Origin: Andrena cerasifolii
Lineage: Eukaryota; Arthropoda; Insecta; Hymenoptera; Andrenidae
Direction: 5' to 3'
NCBI RefSeq assembly: GCF_050908995.1
Contig: NC_135120.1
Coordinates: forward strand, 18,055,433-18,119,432
DNA length: 64,000 nucleotides
Below the pieces are notes generated by a model. It was not told the origin of the DNA. It worked only from the letters and a program-made list of their open reading frames with translations, and ran no database searches. The translations under genes and the position numbers were made by a program. Below are positions 38,701-53,700 of the stretch, piece by piece. The stretch's first letter is position 1. Each line of letters starts with the position of its first letter.

Positions 38701-41700
38701 AGAAGTGGGCCAAACTTCCGCGCACGTTCGTGTTTATTGCGCGTGATCAGCGTCGCGAAATATTTTTGCGCGCTCCTTTATGCGCGGACGGATATTTACG
38801 CGCGTGCCGTCCGAGAAGTTCCTGCTGCCGTGGAGTGGATCGCAAGTTCTGCGACCTATAAACCTGCCGAGACGAAATATCCAAAGAGACGCAATACTGT
38901 TCAAGACAACAACCTGTGGTGGCGCCGGATCGATAGTGACTAAACTTCAAAGAATGCAGTTTACGCGCGTGAACCTTGAAGGAACATCGTGGATCTTATC
39001 GCGCCAATTTGTTTCCCCTAAAGTGTCAGTTTCAATTAGACAGTGTAAAGATAGAGAAACGAACACGTGTCCACTGTCCCACTACCAGAACTGTGTCAGG
39101 GCACCGATATTTTAATCCCGCACTCGCCTGACGCCACTCTTTAAGGGAAAAAGGTATAAACCCGGGGCAATTATTAACTGAAATCAGCGGTCACGTCAAT
39201 TAACATGCGGCTGGTGCGACCAACGTTCACGCGAGGTGATTCTTGAGTGGCGCGATTGTTCATGGGCCCGACGTTTCTGTTTCCGTGCTCGTTACCCGCA
39301 CGATAACTTGTCAGTCACCTAATAAGCCTACGTGCAAGGGGCGCTCAACGATTTCACGGTTGCACCGTTGCCCATCGATTCATTCCAAGATCGATCGAGA
39401 CGTTTACCTACACCGCGGAGGAGAGCGCGTTCCAACCAGGCGCGCGAGGCCTCGGTAAACAGCGCGATGGAAAAAAGGGGGAATGTGTCAGGCATGTCGT
39501 CGCCGAGTAACGAGATCATTTTCGACGAATCGCGGATAAAAATGTTACAGGGGCGACGAGGTGCACGGGGTGCGTCGAGTGGCACGCTACCGGCGAAGAC
39601 CTGTCGCGAATACCTCTTTTATACAGTCATCGACGACCAGTAAAAAGCAGGTTTTCCCATGTCCGTTTCCGTCTCTGCGCGCGTTACATCAGTATAGTTT
39701 ACATTCCCGTGTCAAAATAACTTGGAAGCTGGTGTATTACACAAAGTTAAACAGCTGGAGCAAAAGTTAAACGTCACTTATAAGGGAAGATCCCGAACCC
39801 GAAATTTAAAAAAATCCTGAAACTTTGTGAGTATGTAGGGAATTTCCTCCCGATTGTAGCGCAATTTTTGTTTGCTGCCCAAATTCACTCTAAGGGGGTG
39901 TAATTGATGTTGGATTACTATTATTATTAGAAGGCAAAGTGATTCAACATTCAGGGAAACCTGAATATAGTAAAAGATAATGATACGTCTGTAGAGCGTC
40001 TTTTTGTTTCAATATCTGGCAACGGTGATAAAACAGTCCGTTGCTAGAGGAGAGGTCACTTCTGTTCGGTATACCGTCATAGAAAGACATTCTTTCCTAG
40101 CCGTTAAATATAACTAAAATATGAAACTAAAAGGCTCATTTATTTAATAACCAATTTCCAATAATTGACTCCTGAAAATCCGGCTATTTTCCGACTTTCT
40201 GTTATAACTCGTGAACCGTAAAATAATTTTTATACAAAATGATAGATCTAATTAAAAGAAGTAACTTTAGTCTTGAAACTTTCCCCCAATCTTTTACAGT
40301 TCGCGAGTTACAACACAAAATCAGAAAATAGCCGATTTTTCAGGGGTAAATTTCACCCCTTTCGAGTGAATTTGGGCAGCAAACAAAAATTGCGTTGTAA
40401 TCAGGAGGAAATCCCCTACATATTCACAAAGTTTCAGAATTTTTTTATTTAATTTTCAGGTTCGGGATCCTTCCTTGTTAAACTGCTCCATTAGCAAACT
40501 CTTTCGTCGCTCTTAATTAGGCTTTACTGGTCGTTAGCGATCTCGGGGCGGTTAATTCGACCTCGATAGCTACTAAGCTTGTACATAAAATTAATCGACA
40601 CCTATCCCCGAGGCATGGCAAGCCGCGAAGATTTCTAAACCGTGGCGGCTGATTAAGGTGGATCGTGCAGCTACGCCCATTGCTCGAAACCATCGAATCC
40701 AATCCGCTTAATGACTCAATCTCTAACCGGGCGCAGGCTGCTAAAAACCCTGCAAGTACGAAACTATTAAATCAGATTACTCCGAATAAGATCCTTGAGG
40801 CTTTCGCGACCAGTTTCTTGCGTCGACAGGTGCCAGTCGTTTATCGATCGGTTCGACTGGTAGCAGCAGAGATCAGGTCCTACGGCCCCATTACTGGACC
40901 TATAATCCCGACGAAAGACCCGGTCTCGAAACTTAGCCAGGCAATCGATCCTTCCCAAAACTGATATCCGCTTTCGCCACTAGACGAACCTACACTGCTA
41001 CACCTGCTCTAGCGTTCAACCGAGATGACTTGCGCCGCTCAAAAGAGAATCCTGCACCGCATTCTCCCAGGAATCGCATTGCCAGTGGACGCACGTGTGG
41101 ATCGGCGTTGAGTCAACGTGATACCAATAACCGAGTCAAGCAGGGGTACACCGCGCGGCTCCCACTCACCCTACCCTCGCCAGCGAACGAGCAGAATTAG
41201 AACAAGCGCGGCGGGCGCGTGGGTGTAGGCGGAAAGTGGCGATTTTCAAGCGATCGCGGGATACCGCGGCGAGGAGCGATCCCGCGCGAAGGTGGGAGAG
41301 GGACAGCAGCTCGGAACGGACGCGGAAAGGAAGGGTGAAAGAGGCGTGTGCGAGCGGAACAAGGCGAGTAGCCCGTCAGTCGGCAGTCGTAGGAGAGCCT
41401 CGTGACACAGGCGGCACGGAGCTTGTGTCCCTTTCGCGCGAGCAGCACGCTTGCACGCCCGGGAACTCTCGATACACAGTCCGATACCGCGGCTGGAGTC
41501 GCGGTCAAAGAACAGTTCGGAGCGGTCTGCGCGTCCTGACGCCTGTCAGAGAGTGGGACACTGGGCGCAGGGCCAGTAGGATCCACCCGACATAAAGATC
41601 CGCGTGGGCGCGGACCGGGAGGCTATTCGTTTGTTCGTCGCCGTCCCAAGTGCAGCGGAGGCGGGACAGGGGAGACGAGAGCTGACCGCGCTATGTCCCG

Positions 41701-44700
41701 GTGAAACGGAGCTGTCGCCGGGGGCTCCTGATCGTCGACGCTGGCACCGCGACCGGGGTAGATTCATGTGCCTGTACCCGCGAACACGCGTCCGAGCGCC
41801 GAGTAGCACGCGTACCAACGGAGAGACCACACGAAGGGGACCCGTGGAGCGTGGAGCTTAGAGGATCGTGAGTCTCCTTTTCATTCCAACTGTGAACGTG
41901 CAAGGGACGAGTGTTTTTTTTTTCTCTCTCTGTGAGACGGGAAGGGAGGAGAAGAGCTGCCTTATCTTTGACGCTCGCGTTCGACCGTCGATCGAGAGCA
42001 TTCCAGGATGATAGATGATTTCCGAGTAACCAGAGAATCGCCGGGAAACGTGATCGCCGAGTGCACGCGTTAACGGGAAAGTACGCGCGTCCGTTTCCTG
42101 GTATTCGGATCTGTTGTTCGATTCACGCTTCTCACCTGCGCATGCACGGTCAGAAGATTTATATAACGGATATGCCCGGGCTGCTGTGAGTCATCGGTCG
42201 TCGAATAGCGGTTCACGTGTCCCGCGATCTCGCGGGGAAGGCAAAGGACCTCCGCGGAGTCCTTGCCTCGCCTATGAATATTTATCGAGCGTTTCCTTTC
42301 CTCGATTTTTCTTCTCGCGCGAGCGGCGTAATTAAAGACACGCGGGGGGGGGGGGAGGGTGGGCGGGAAAATGGAGGGAACGAAGTCACCCGCCGATCGC
42401 CTCGCAATCGGGAGTAATGATAGGAGAGAACCGGACCGAGGCACTCGAATAATGAATGACCAATGAACTTACTACGAGTAATATCAGTCCGCGAGCTGAG
42501 CTTTCACAAATCGACTACGTGAAATGTTCCCGCGCAGCTTGTGACATTTACGCGCGAAATCTCGCGACCCGCTGGATCCGGATTTAACGAAATAACTTCC
42601 ACTTACCGGATCATTCTCGGTTGCTAGGAATTGCTGGAGAAAAAAATCGCGGCCCGGTAGAGCGCTTCCGTGAAGCACTCGTTCTAATGTTCGAAGCCAT
42701 CGCGCGCAGGATGCAGATTATTATTGTTCATGCGCAGAGGGAGGATCACGAGGCGCAGAGGAAACGATTCTCCGATCCCCTAACGCGGAAAGAACACTTC
42801 TAACGTTCACCGTGGAAGATCTATGGGACCGTTCCGCGAATAAAAAGAAGCAGTGATTCTGCTGTCAATGATCCTCTCGTTCTCGCACGCACGCTGGTCG
42901 TTACCGGTATCCGGTCAGTTTGCGAAAGTTAAGATTTCCTGCAGATCCGCCCAGCCTATATATACGCTACGCTCGTTCCACGTGTCCGCTTAATTACCCT
43001 GGATTTGTCATTAACACAGTGGAGATCGTGCTTCCTAGCCACCGTCGAGGTGGCTTTCACTTTAGCATAACTCGCATCGATGAAAAATGGGGCAGAACCT
43101 GTTTGTTTTTGTCACGTGCAGCTGATAGAACGACGAGGGGTTTTATATCTCTCGATCGCTTCCTGATAATGGGATAATTCCTACGCAGTGTTCTTTGTAA
43201 GGTTGGACGACTGTAATCGAAACTTGGAGCACACTGGCGTTTAACTTTCCTCGCCGCTCGATCGCGGCTTGTGTGCCAATTGACGAAGATCATCTCGAAC
43301 TTATTTGCCAGTGGTGTGCATGTTCAGTTAGTCGGGCAATTAGCCCTCCATCGACGTAAATGAACGATCGTTCCTTTTTGTTCCGTCGGCTCGAGCGTAT
43401 CAGCAGATGGCACACTGGATCACCGAGCAATTAAATAGAATTGTGACAAATGGCCGTGCTCGTTTCGCGATTATTGCCATAGCGAACTCCGCGGGTGGCC
43501 TGTTGAGCAACGCGTCCTTGCATTGACAGGTCTATGATCGCTCTAACGCGGAGAGCCGAGGTAAATCGCGATCTAGAAATCCAATTTCCACCGTGTACAC
43601 GGTCCAACTGATCCCGTGGCAGAGGAACGGGAGAAGTCGCGCGCAGATATCTCCGCGGATCGATCGACCCGATCGGAGCGCACCGGAACCCCCGACCACT
43701 TATCAACTTACGCAATTTGCTCTTTAAGCCGTGTGACGAGGAGGAAAAAATCATAACCGCACAGAGAAAGTGGCACATAGATACGCGGCTAGCTGTGCAA
43801 ATCGTGTGTCTCGTAACTATAAACAATTTATCAACGGGAACAGGGTCGAACATGTTTCCCAACAACTTGGAATTTCAAATTAGATCTCTGAAAGATGCTT
43901 GGAACGGTCCTAGGCGGACGTTCAAGCGGTTCTTCTTAGGGAAACTCCAAGTGCAACGCGTCCTTCGGGGAAAAGGTCCTTCGACACGATTTTACATCAG
44001 AAGAAGCGACAGTTTTACCAAAATAACCGTTGCACCGAAGAATTATGGTATCTCGCAAACGAGGATCTCCAGATGTTGCCACTTTCTTGAACGCGAGCCA
44101 CCTAAAGGCACGGTCAGCCACGTGCTGCGACATTTTTCCAATTATATTCAACAGAAAATCTTTATCTGATCGCTGCTACGTCGAAAACACTATTCAACGT
44201 GCGAGTTACGGGCCAACGATCAGGCCGCGAGATTGCTAATAAATTGCGTTTGCACTTGAGAGTGTAAGACCGGCGAGATCGGGTCGAGGAGGCAAAAATG
44301 AAAACCATAGACCTTGCCGTAACCTTCGTCTCGCTCTGACTTTCCCCCTTGTCCAGTCCTTAATTGAATCTATCACGAGGCGCGATATGCGGCACAAGCA
44401 GGGCCGATCGAAGCGTGGGAACACGGCTGTTGCACGAGACGAAGCGCGAGAGAGAAAAGTTGGAATCGGCGGGAAACAAATGCGACGCGTTAAAAGCTAA
44501 CGATCCAGCCGTGATTCATCCAGCGAGCCCGTTTAATTCGCGGCGGATAAATCGCGGGAGAATCGACGGAACGGCGCGAGAACGGGAATGTGGAACGAAG
44601 CGTAAACACTCGTTCGTTAACAGTCTCCAGCTGAGGAATCGTTACGAGCCTCGCGGATCGCGACGCGCCTGATCTCGGGGGTTCGTTAGCGAGGTGTTTC

Positions 44701-47700
44701 AGCGTCTGCGGGGCGACCTTGGTCGAAACAGGCCTTATGAAATGGTAAAACTCGGTGCAACGGTGGCTAATTGGAAGGTGGCGGTTTTAATTGGTGGACA
44801 CTGGATGGTCCAGCATCGATCGCTTCTCTAAAACGGTCGCTTCTCGATCGAGGCGTTTATTTTCGAAGTGGAGCGCAACGAAAGGTCATCCCTCTCTTAA
44901 AACGCGGTATCGAATTGTCGGTCTATGTTCGGCGGCGCTGATCGTTTTACCGCGAAGGTAAACGAGTAAAGCCAACAGGAAAATGGTCCGTGGACGTGCT
45001 GATGAAATTAGCGGGGATGTATTTATTGTACGAATTATTGTCTCGCCCGGGAGTCGCGGCTTTCCTGGTCTTGCTACTGCGACGGACGGGAGCTCAGCTT
45101 CCATTGCTCGATGCGTTTGAGCTGAAAATACAGAGGGACGGGGAATTCGTGTTATCCTTGCGTGAGGAGGAAGTTTCGTTTGCTCGCGGCGCGATAAGTC
45201 CGCGGGGGGAAAGAGTCCTCGCGAAGGATGACGATTTTTGTGGGGTGAAAAAATTGGGCCGTTAACCTTGTCTGACCAGTACAAGCTTTTACAGTCGCGA
45301 CAAAAACGTAAACCGGTACGGGCTGCGTGTATGCCGCTTGCGTATCGATAATTCTGCATAATACACGCCGTACATTTATAATTCTCGAATAGCATCGACG
45401 CTCGCGGAGCTGCCCCTCAGATTATTTTATTCATATTAGTGTTGTTGAAATGAGCTGCGAGCCGTGAGCTTCAAGAGCTCGAGTCGCGGTTCAAACTCTA
45501 AAGGCTCGAACCTTTAAGGCTCGAACACTGTAGCCGTGAGAGCTCTAGCTTTTAAAGCTCGAGTCTTCAAGCTCGAAGGCTCGTATAAATTGTATGTAGT
45601 GAAGTGAATATGTACAAAGCTCGAGTTTTGGAAGCCTTAAAGCTTAATGTAGAAGTTCTAATTCTTACGCTCCAAGCTTTTAAAGTCTTAACTCGAGCTT
45701 AATAATTAATACTATTCAATTAAACTGATTTGCAATAAAGCTATGATAAAACTTTGTCATACAACTTAAAAATAACGACAAAATCACTATTATATTAATT
45801 TCAGTTTATTATGAGCTTTTTTTATAACATTTATAATGTTTCTGCTCACTATATTCTTTCTTTGAACGTTCCTCAACACAAAACTAAATGAAAATGACCG
45901 TTTTCGTCAGCGCAATGTACTTCGGTTCCCTTGACGATTGAAATAAAATCGGTTGAATCGCCTTTATGATCTGCTCGGTTAGCTGAGTCGGTACACTGGT
46001 GTTGTACGACAATGATCAGTTAATTTTATATTGAGAAACGTTCAAACCAAGAATGTAGTGAGCAGGAACACTGCAAATGTTATAAGAAGACCAGATAATA
46101 TACTGAAATTTATATTATAGTGATTGCGTTGTTCTTTTTGTGTTTTATCATAATTTTATCAAAGAGTTTTGTTACAAATGACTACACTTACAAAAAAAAA
46201 TACTATTGTATAGTTTTGTACTTTTATTGTATTATTAAACTTTTATTGTATTATAAAGTGGAACCATCAAAAAGCATCTTTCTCTGTGTTTAATTTTAAC
46301 GTTTTACAATAGTGGTTGCACAAAATAAGATACAATATCAAGGACTTGGAGTTAACTTCGTTACTATTAAACACAAGAGCCTTCAGCTTCGAGGCTTGAG
46401 CCTCAGTGCTTGAACCTCGAACTTCGAGAGCTCGAGCTTCATATAATTTACTGTAACTAACTTACATAAGGGTATTTAGTATTTAGTTTTGTGTTCTTAG
46501 TTCTTGTTTATCTTTTAGTTCAGTTTAGTTGGCTTTGTTAGCCGTGTAACCTTGGCTTATTTATTGTATAGACTCTAGTTAATTTCTCTGCTTAAACCAT
46601 GGGTATTCCCCGTGTAATTATTTAAATAAATAAATAAATAAATAAATTAGCCTTAAAGGCTGAGTCATTAAGGCTTAAAGCTTCGAAGACTCGAGCTTTA
46701 TACAACACTAATTCATATCGCCGAGAACATCGGTCGAAAAGAATTTTTTAGTATCTAGCAAATCAGCGATTCATCTCGAATAAGAACTATTACCAATTAC
46801 CCTGAAACAATAACAGAGAACCGATTGTATTGCGACTCGAAAACGATTGATCTTCGAGATCGTGCGTACCAACAAGCAAACTCCGCACCGTGGATTTGCA
46901 CAGAATTTTCGATCGCAAGGCTTTCGAGCCACCGTGTAATCAATCGGGACACCTCGAAACCGAAAAAGAAAAGGAGCAACAGAGGAGTCGCGTTGTTGCA
47001 CGTAATGCTGTCGCTGAAGGAGCTGCGTCTGCAGAGGAGGAGAATAATCCAGCACAGTCTCGGGATGAACGAGACGAGCGTATTATGCAAGCGAGTTTAC
47101 CTTGCAGAGCAAGCCGGTCAATGCCAAGGTGTTTCGCTATGGCGGTTGCCGCTCGTCTCTGTCAGTCTAACGCTGGCAGACCTCATCACTGATAACTTCG
47201 AGGGATCTGCCTCGATACGATTCGAATTCATGACCGTCGCGTTTGTCCGAAGGCGAATTAACGCGGCACGGTGCCAGGTGACTCGAGGATACGACACCTT
47301 GAGGAGTAAACAGAACCAAATTTCAGGGTGAAATGAATGGACTCGATGGGCTGACTGAACTACTGATAGGTCTTGTTACTCTTGGGAGCAGATCCTGAAA
47401 GTGAAAAGTGATGACTGTGGGTTTACTAGACAGACGTTATAAGTTGGATTAGAAGACTTTCAGGGAATATAGAGTCAATACAGTTCGAGTTTCAGTATCT
47501 CGAATATATGAAACGCTCTTATACCCGAACGATCAAGCATTCAGCTTGAAGCAATGACTTTCACTCGCTTCCAGTTTGTGTGTTCGAAAATTTCCAGCGG
47601 CTAGACAGCTCTAGTTCGTACCTCTGCGCCAGGGACAGCCGACACAACGCTATCGTTCAATCTTCGCAGAGAACAGCCAAAGGTGTGAACTAAGCATTCT

Positions 47701-50700
47701 CGTGAACTACAGAAATCGTGCGACACCTTTTTCCCCGTGGAAAGCGTCTGAATGGCCTACGCGGGGCAAACAGATAGCCGCTTGCGCACTTTTAGGAGCC
47801 GCGGCAAAGATAAGCCGAACTACACGTCGGCTCTAGCTTTCACCATCCCGTTACCTGAACGAGGCGCTGCGAACTATGCGACAGGCTGAAAATTTGAAAA
47901 TAGAGGAAATTTCGTGCGACCAGCTCTGGCGTTTCTCCTCGCGATGCCTGGAACGAGGTCAGAAATGCGTCTCTCTTGGAAATTCGAGCACGTGCTTCGC
48001 AGGATCACCTGTGCTGCACGTGGTACCAAGAGAGCATCGTCGCAGGGTACGCTTCTGCGTTGACGATTTGGAAATAAAAAGGAGAAAGTAACCATAGATG
48101 CGCGATACGCTGTCGCTAGAGCAACACGGGCTGACTTTTAGGAGAAACAGGAGAGAAAGAGGAGCGGGTAAAAAATTGCACGCTGTTCAATGTGCCTGAA
48201 ATCTCCACTGGTCTGATCGGTTATTTAGATAACTTTTTATTGAAACAATCATACGAGTAATTTCGCCATCGTACCGGTTGTATGTAGATGAGGACGGGAT
48301 TGCGATCGACACTTGTTAATCCTTTGGAGACTTTCGACTGTTATCAGCAGGTCAGATAAAACGGTTCAGCAACTAGGGACAGCGGTACTTATCTGTATGA
48401 TAGAGTATTCTAATGGATTGCCTCGTACATTTACGGAAGGATCAGTTCTGCTGCCTGAGCCGCGCGTATCACAGTCTACTGTTATCTAGGGAACGGTATC
48501 TTCCGTGGGAATCGCGTATACGAGGAGAGCCTGATTTCCACCTTTTATCTAGCCAGCCGGATTTGCAACGCCGAATTGTGGCCGACGGCGCAACGGGCAG
48601 CAGAGAACACGGTCGCTGTCATAACAGGAAGCATACCTAAGCAAGTGACGCACCGAAAGTTCCTCGGAGGCATTAGCACGGCGTTAAGGAATTAATGCTG
48701 CTCACCGAGCACGACGCGAAACAAAAAGGAAAGTAGCTGAAAGCGTAAACTCAATTGGATAACAACGGCCGGCCATACGCTGGCCGGCTCTTACGCCAAG
48801 TACGAGAGTGGTGCAACGTGTTGCCCAAAACGAGGTAGAGCATCTCAACGAGCCGGCCACCACGATCGGGCGAACGATAACCGGCCGATAAATCGGCGCT
48901 GGAACGATCGACGCAGCATCTGACGCACCTACAGCCTTTCACCACCTCTGGAACCGTCCGTCTCTACATCTCAATGCCGTTTCGCTGCACACTCCAGACG
49001 CTTTTGGTGACCTGCATCCAAGGCCGCGCACTGTGCGCAGCAAAACTATCAAGAACTATCGGCCGCAGTTGGGGACTTCGATTTCATTACCGCAGGCGTG
49101 TTAATTCGAGTTTGGAGCGTATTCGATTTAACGCCCGCTCAATGGCTCCGCGTAACGATCAACTGAGAGCGCCCTTTATTACTCCGTCGCGCGATTTAAT
49201 TCGCTCTCGTTCGCTTTGCTATCTGGGCTCGACGAGATCACAGGGCCATATATCGGGGGCTAGCGAGCTCCGAAGTGATTACGGTAAGCTCTTAACTCTT
49301 CGCGGACCATTCTATGCCCTACCTCGTAACGATTCGCGGCAGATATTTGAATATCGATGCCCTTGAAGCTGGGATAATCAGCATCTCGTGCGTGAATGTT
49401 GTAACGTTCTACCGTGAGGCCAGGGCGAAATAAAATGAGGCACAGTGCTTTTGATGTAGATGTGTAATCGCAGAGGGTTGAGTAGGATTTTTTCTGTAAC
49501 TCTCGCGAGGCCAGGCAGCGGTACAACAGCTACTGCATTACAATCGCGCGTTCACCGCGAGCAAGTACGCGGCCTTTTTTCGATCAATATCGAACGAAAT
49601 CGAGTTGATCTACGAGCAAAGAGGCGGGACCAGAAAATCTCGCTTCGAGAAACGATATTGCAGCAGGTCTAGTTGGAACGATAGCGTAACAGCACCTGCC
49701 GCGCCAGGGGGATCGTTCTTCTTACGTCACGTCACGAAAAATCGACGATCTGTCTTGCGGAACGAACGCGGCCAAATACTGCTCGACCGTTTCCCAATGG
49801 CTGATCCATCCGAGGCGGCTCGCCCTTTGTGAATTCCTGAAATGGAGCAGCAACCGAAGGACGCTCGATCCTCGACCAGTAGAATGAGGTCAAAGTGCCA
49901 GGTCTCGAGAGCTAATGTTCCGAATGACACACAAATCTTATCGCTTATTACGAAACGAGTCGCACTGTAACACGATGCGTAAGAAGTTTCCTTCTACTAC
50001 GAAAGAAACATTTCCTGAAGCCAGCCGGGGAATACAAAGCAGCGGAAGAAGAAGCGGAGGGATGATTGTGAAAAGTTACGGAGCCGTCGAAGAAACATTC
50101 ATCGACCAACGGAACAGCATCGAGTCAAGCCTGCAGCGGAAGGAAGTCCGTGTCATTCGAATTCCTTATCACCGGCAATAAAAGCCCGCCCAGTGCGCGT
50201 GCCGAGCGCCGCGCGAAAGTGAAAGCTTTCGTTTCGACATTTTTTGGTTTCCTGCACGAATTGCTCCGCACCGATCGAGCCGAAATAATCGGCCAGCGGG
50301 AGAAGATTGCGATCCGCGATCCGACGATGGAAAGGCAGGCGCGCACAGCGCGATCTCGTTGATCGTACGAAACATTTAGCCGACTTCCTCCTTTCCAGTG
50401 GCGCGCGTATCTCGTTACCACCTGGAAATGGCTCCACCTTTCCGAACCGACGTCCTTGAGAGGCTTGGTGCACTGCGAAAGGTGATGAAAACCGGCCAGT
50501 CACGTGTACCATGCCACCGCGACCGGCTGTTCGACAGCTTCGCCCTCCCGTGACTTCGCCTTCCGTCGCTTTCCTAATGAATATCGCCGCGAGAGAAGTC
50601 TCCGTTAATTGGGGCGGCCTGCTCAAGTGTAATCTGGGCGGGAAAGCCGCGGGACCGGGTCTCGAGGGTCGCTGCGCGCCTACGAAAGGGGTAATCGCGT

Positions 50701-53700
50701 GTGGTGCCTTCCTGGTGCACGGAAACCGACTCCGCGATCGCGCGGAAGGCGACCAGCTGACGCACCGTCGCTTCGGCTTTTAAGTTCGTCTCGACGAACT
50801 AGGCACGTGAACGGCGACGATCGCCGGACAAGTGATCAAAGTCACTGCTAGAAACGGAGAAAGTAAAACGCGGCGCGGACGAGCGACTTCCTCGACATCG
50901 TCGCAGCGCGGATTAGATTAAGCACTATCTGCAAGAACGTTCCGAGGATGATTCGAGCAGGCGCAGGCCCGATTGCACGGCTCCCGCTTCGGCTGATATC
51001 TGCGCAAAGAAATTCCAGGATTCCGTCACGTTGGTTTTTCACGGATTAAAAGGCAGCTCGCGGAGAAATCGGTCGCACTCGCGCGAAACACGTCGTCGAA
51101 GTGTACGATATTCCGCGTATCAGTGTGCTGGACAGGTCGAGGCACGGGACTCTCGGAAGAAGCGCACTATTGCGTGCCCGCCACTGAATTATAGCTGCTC
51201 GAGGACGCACGAGAGAACCTGGTAAACGATTACCGTCGTGCAGACCAACGGCCGCACAGGAAACTGGGAGAAAGGTACTCTTTTAATACGCGTGACGTGT
51301 TATCAGTGTGTTTGACTGTTTAAGAAGACGTTTCCGGCGGAATGTTACGTAGAGAAGCGCGTCCACTTGGAGCTAATTGTGCGTTAGAAAGAATTTTATC
51401 CTTCGCTTGATCATTCCGAGGAGCGTGCAGGGAAAGATAGAGCGAAACTCGTCGCTTTCGTTTACAAACAACTGCCGTTACCTAATTACTGATGGTATCT
51501 ACGCAACGTAAATAATTATTATTATTTTTTATTATTATTATTATTACTTCGACGGGAGAACCCTTTAGTATATAAAGCTTGAACAATTCAGTACAATAAA
51601 TATATATAAAATAACGTAACATAAACAGAAAAAATGAAATAAAACGGAAAATATAAAGTAACGAGAAAAACATAACAACATAAACGACGACATCGCCAAA
51701 CAACTGAGCGCAAATTAAGGAGATGGTAGTCTCCTAAGTCCTAAACGAGGCGAAGGAGGTTAAGAAAATATCTAATTCAGCAGGGCACTGGTTTAGCTCC
51801 TCCATAGCACGATTAATGGGATCGGCAGAGTAATAATGATATTTTGGGACTCGGGATACAAAAAGGGGTCTCAGACGCAGTGACCGTTGCGGAGCATGAA
51901 AGCAAATCCTTGCAACAAGCTCTTGACAATTAATCCGACCGTGGAAAACTTTGTAGATGAACAGTAGGTCCGAACAAACACGACGGTCGCTAAATAATCA
52001 TCCTCCTATGTCCACTAACGATCAATCCAATACTCCTCGCGATTAACTTCGCGCACGCGAATGGTCTCTCGACTTTCATCCCCATCGAACGCAGGCAGGA
52101 TACCGATAGGAACGTAAGATCGTAAATTTGGACTCCCTGTCGGAAACATCGTGCTCGCGGGTCTGCGTTACTTCCGCGAGAGAGACGCGGCAGTGCACCG
52201 CTGTAGGCGGCCCAGTTGCATCGAGCGAGTGCAGAAACGTGAGCTTGGGATTCGTTACTCGGTTGCAAGTCATTACTCGGAGTTGTGGTACTCCAGTGAC
52301 CCGTGAATGTTTGTCGACCGTTCACCGGCTGCTCACGAGGGAAAGGCGTGGCCCCCTCCGGTCCCGCATTCCCGTATTATTGCGATCCGAGTCAATGAAA
52401 TTGGCGAATTCGAGAGATTCGTGAACGTCGCTCGACGTTCCCCTCAGCGAAAGCTTAAAAATCGTCGATTCCATCGAATTTTGCTTCGAGGAGGACTCGA
52501 ACGTCTTCCTGTACGTTCTACCGAGTTAAATGATGATGAACCGATTTGATGATGAATCGATTTGATGATGAAGGAAGTGGCGCAAACGCGAACGTCTGGG
52601 GTTCTTTACGAAGCGGTGGTGTTGGATGAAAAACGAGACATTTTACGGTGCTCTTTTCCCGACGTAATAGTTGAGAAAAAGGTGCACCTTGAATGGGGAA
52701 AGCAAAGTTACTTCGTGGAACGGAAACACCTCCGCAGAGCACAAATAAACTTGCACTTTCCTTGCACGCGGGTGGGAAGGGCGCGCACTGACGTGGGACA
52801 CGGCGAGTTATCTTGAAAGATGAATAGCGTGATCGCGTAATTGAACGGCATTATCAAAATTGCCTACAATGTGTACTGGCCGTGAACGTAATCACGGTGA
52901 TTGCGACGGCAGACTGTCCGTAGCATTAGGTGGTGATGATCTTATTGAATCGTTGACGCAAACTGTTGCACCAGCTCGGCACGTGCGTTAAACAGAAAAT
53001 TCCTATTCCCATCCTCTGTCAAATTGAAAACTCAACCGAGCAAAGTGTAGGTAATGCGAATGCACCGACGTAACATGTTTCACAGTAGAAACTCCTCGAT
53101 CTCTTTTCCAGATGATGCGGAAAGAACCTCGTCCACGGAAGCTCCTACTAGGCGTAGCACTGTTAGCCATTTGCGCGTCGATCGTCGAATCGTCGTCGAT
53201 CAGGGAAAGACGGCACGTCGGCGTGGAGGAATCTAGTCATCGTCCAGACAGACACGTACCATTAAGCCGAAGCATCAAGTCATCGACCAGCAGAAGTAAC
53301 GAGATAACTACAGAACCCGGAAGGAAAGTGTCCCACAGACTGATCGGCGGACACCTGAGAGCGAGCTCGAAGGAACAAAAGGAGGATGAGACGCTATGGG
53401 ACGACGGGATCCTGTTATCGTCCGCTGGCAATGGAAAGGAGACGAAGAACACTCGCAAGGACGAGGATGACGAGAAAAAGACGCTGTCCCAGCAGGTGAA
53501 AGAGGGGAAATACGGTCTCATACAGAACGAGATCTATGGAACACCGCCTAAGCGACCAGGGATCATCAGTTACTTAGGCAATCCAGAGGTGCCGAAGGAC
53601 ACCATCCATAACTTGGGTGGTCTCGACGAGGACGAGATCTGGTTGGCCGAGAACCACGTGCTAGTGCTCCGAGGAGGGAAATTTCCTGGCCACGAAGCCA

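Noticed and set aside
43717..44169. 150-codon plus-strand open frame in the NAA15 intron
   Set aside because: No recognisable domain, no splice or poly(A) context, and composition like the surrounding intron; long chance frames are common in this GC-rich part.
44886..45395. 169-codon minus-strand open frame
   Set aside because: No family resemblance and it overlaps another frame on the opposite strand; likely a chance frame in CpG-rich DNA.
46825..47331. 168-codon plus-strand frame beside the hAT-like element
   Set aside because: No similarity to transposases or host proteins, and a second frame of similar length overlaps it.
50153..50626. 157-codon minus-strand frame with overlapping frames in other phases
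   Set aside because: Several mutually overlapping frames on both strands show high GC, not coding; no motif seen.
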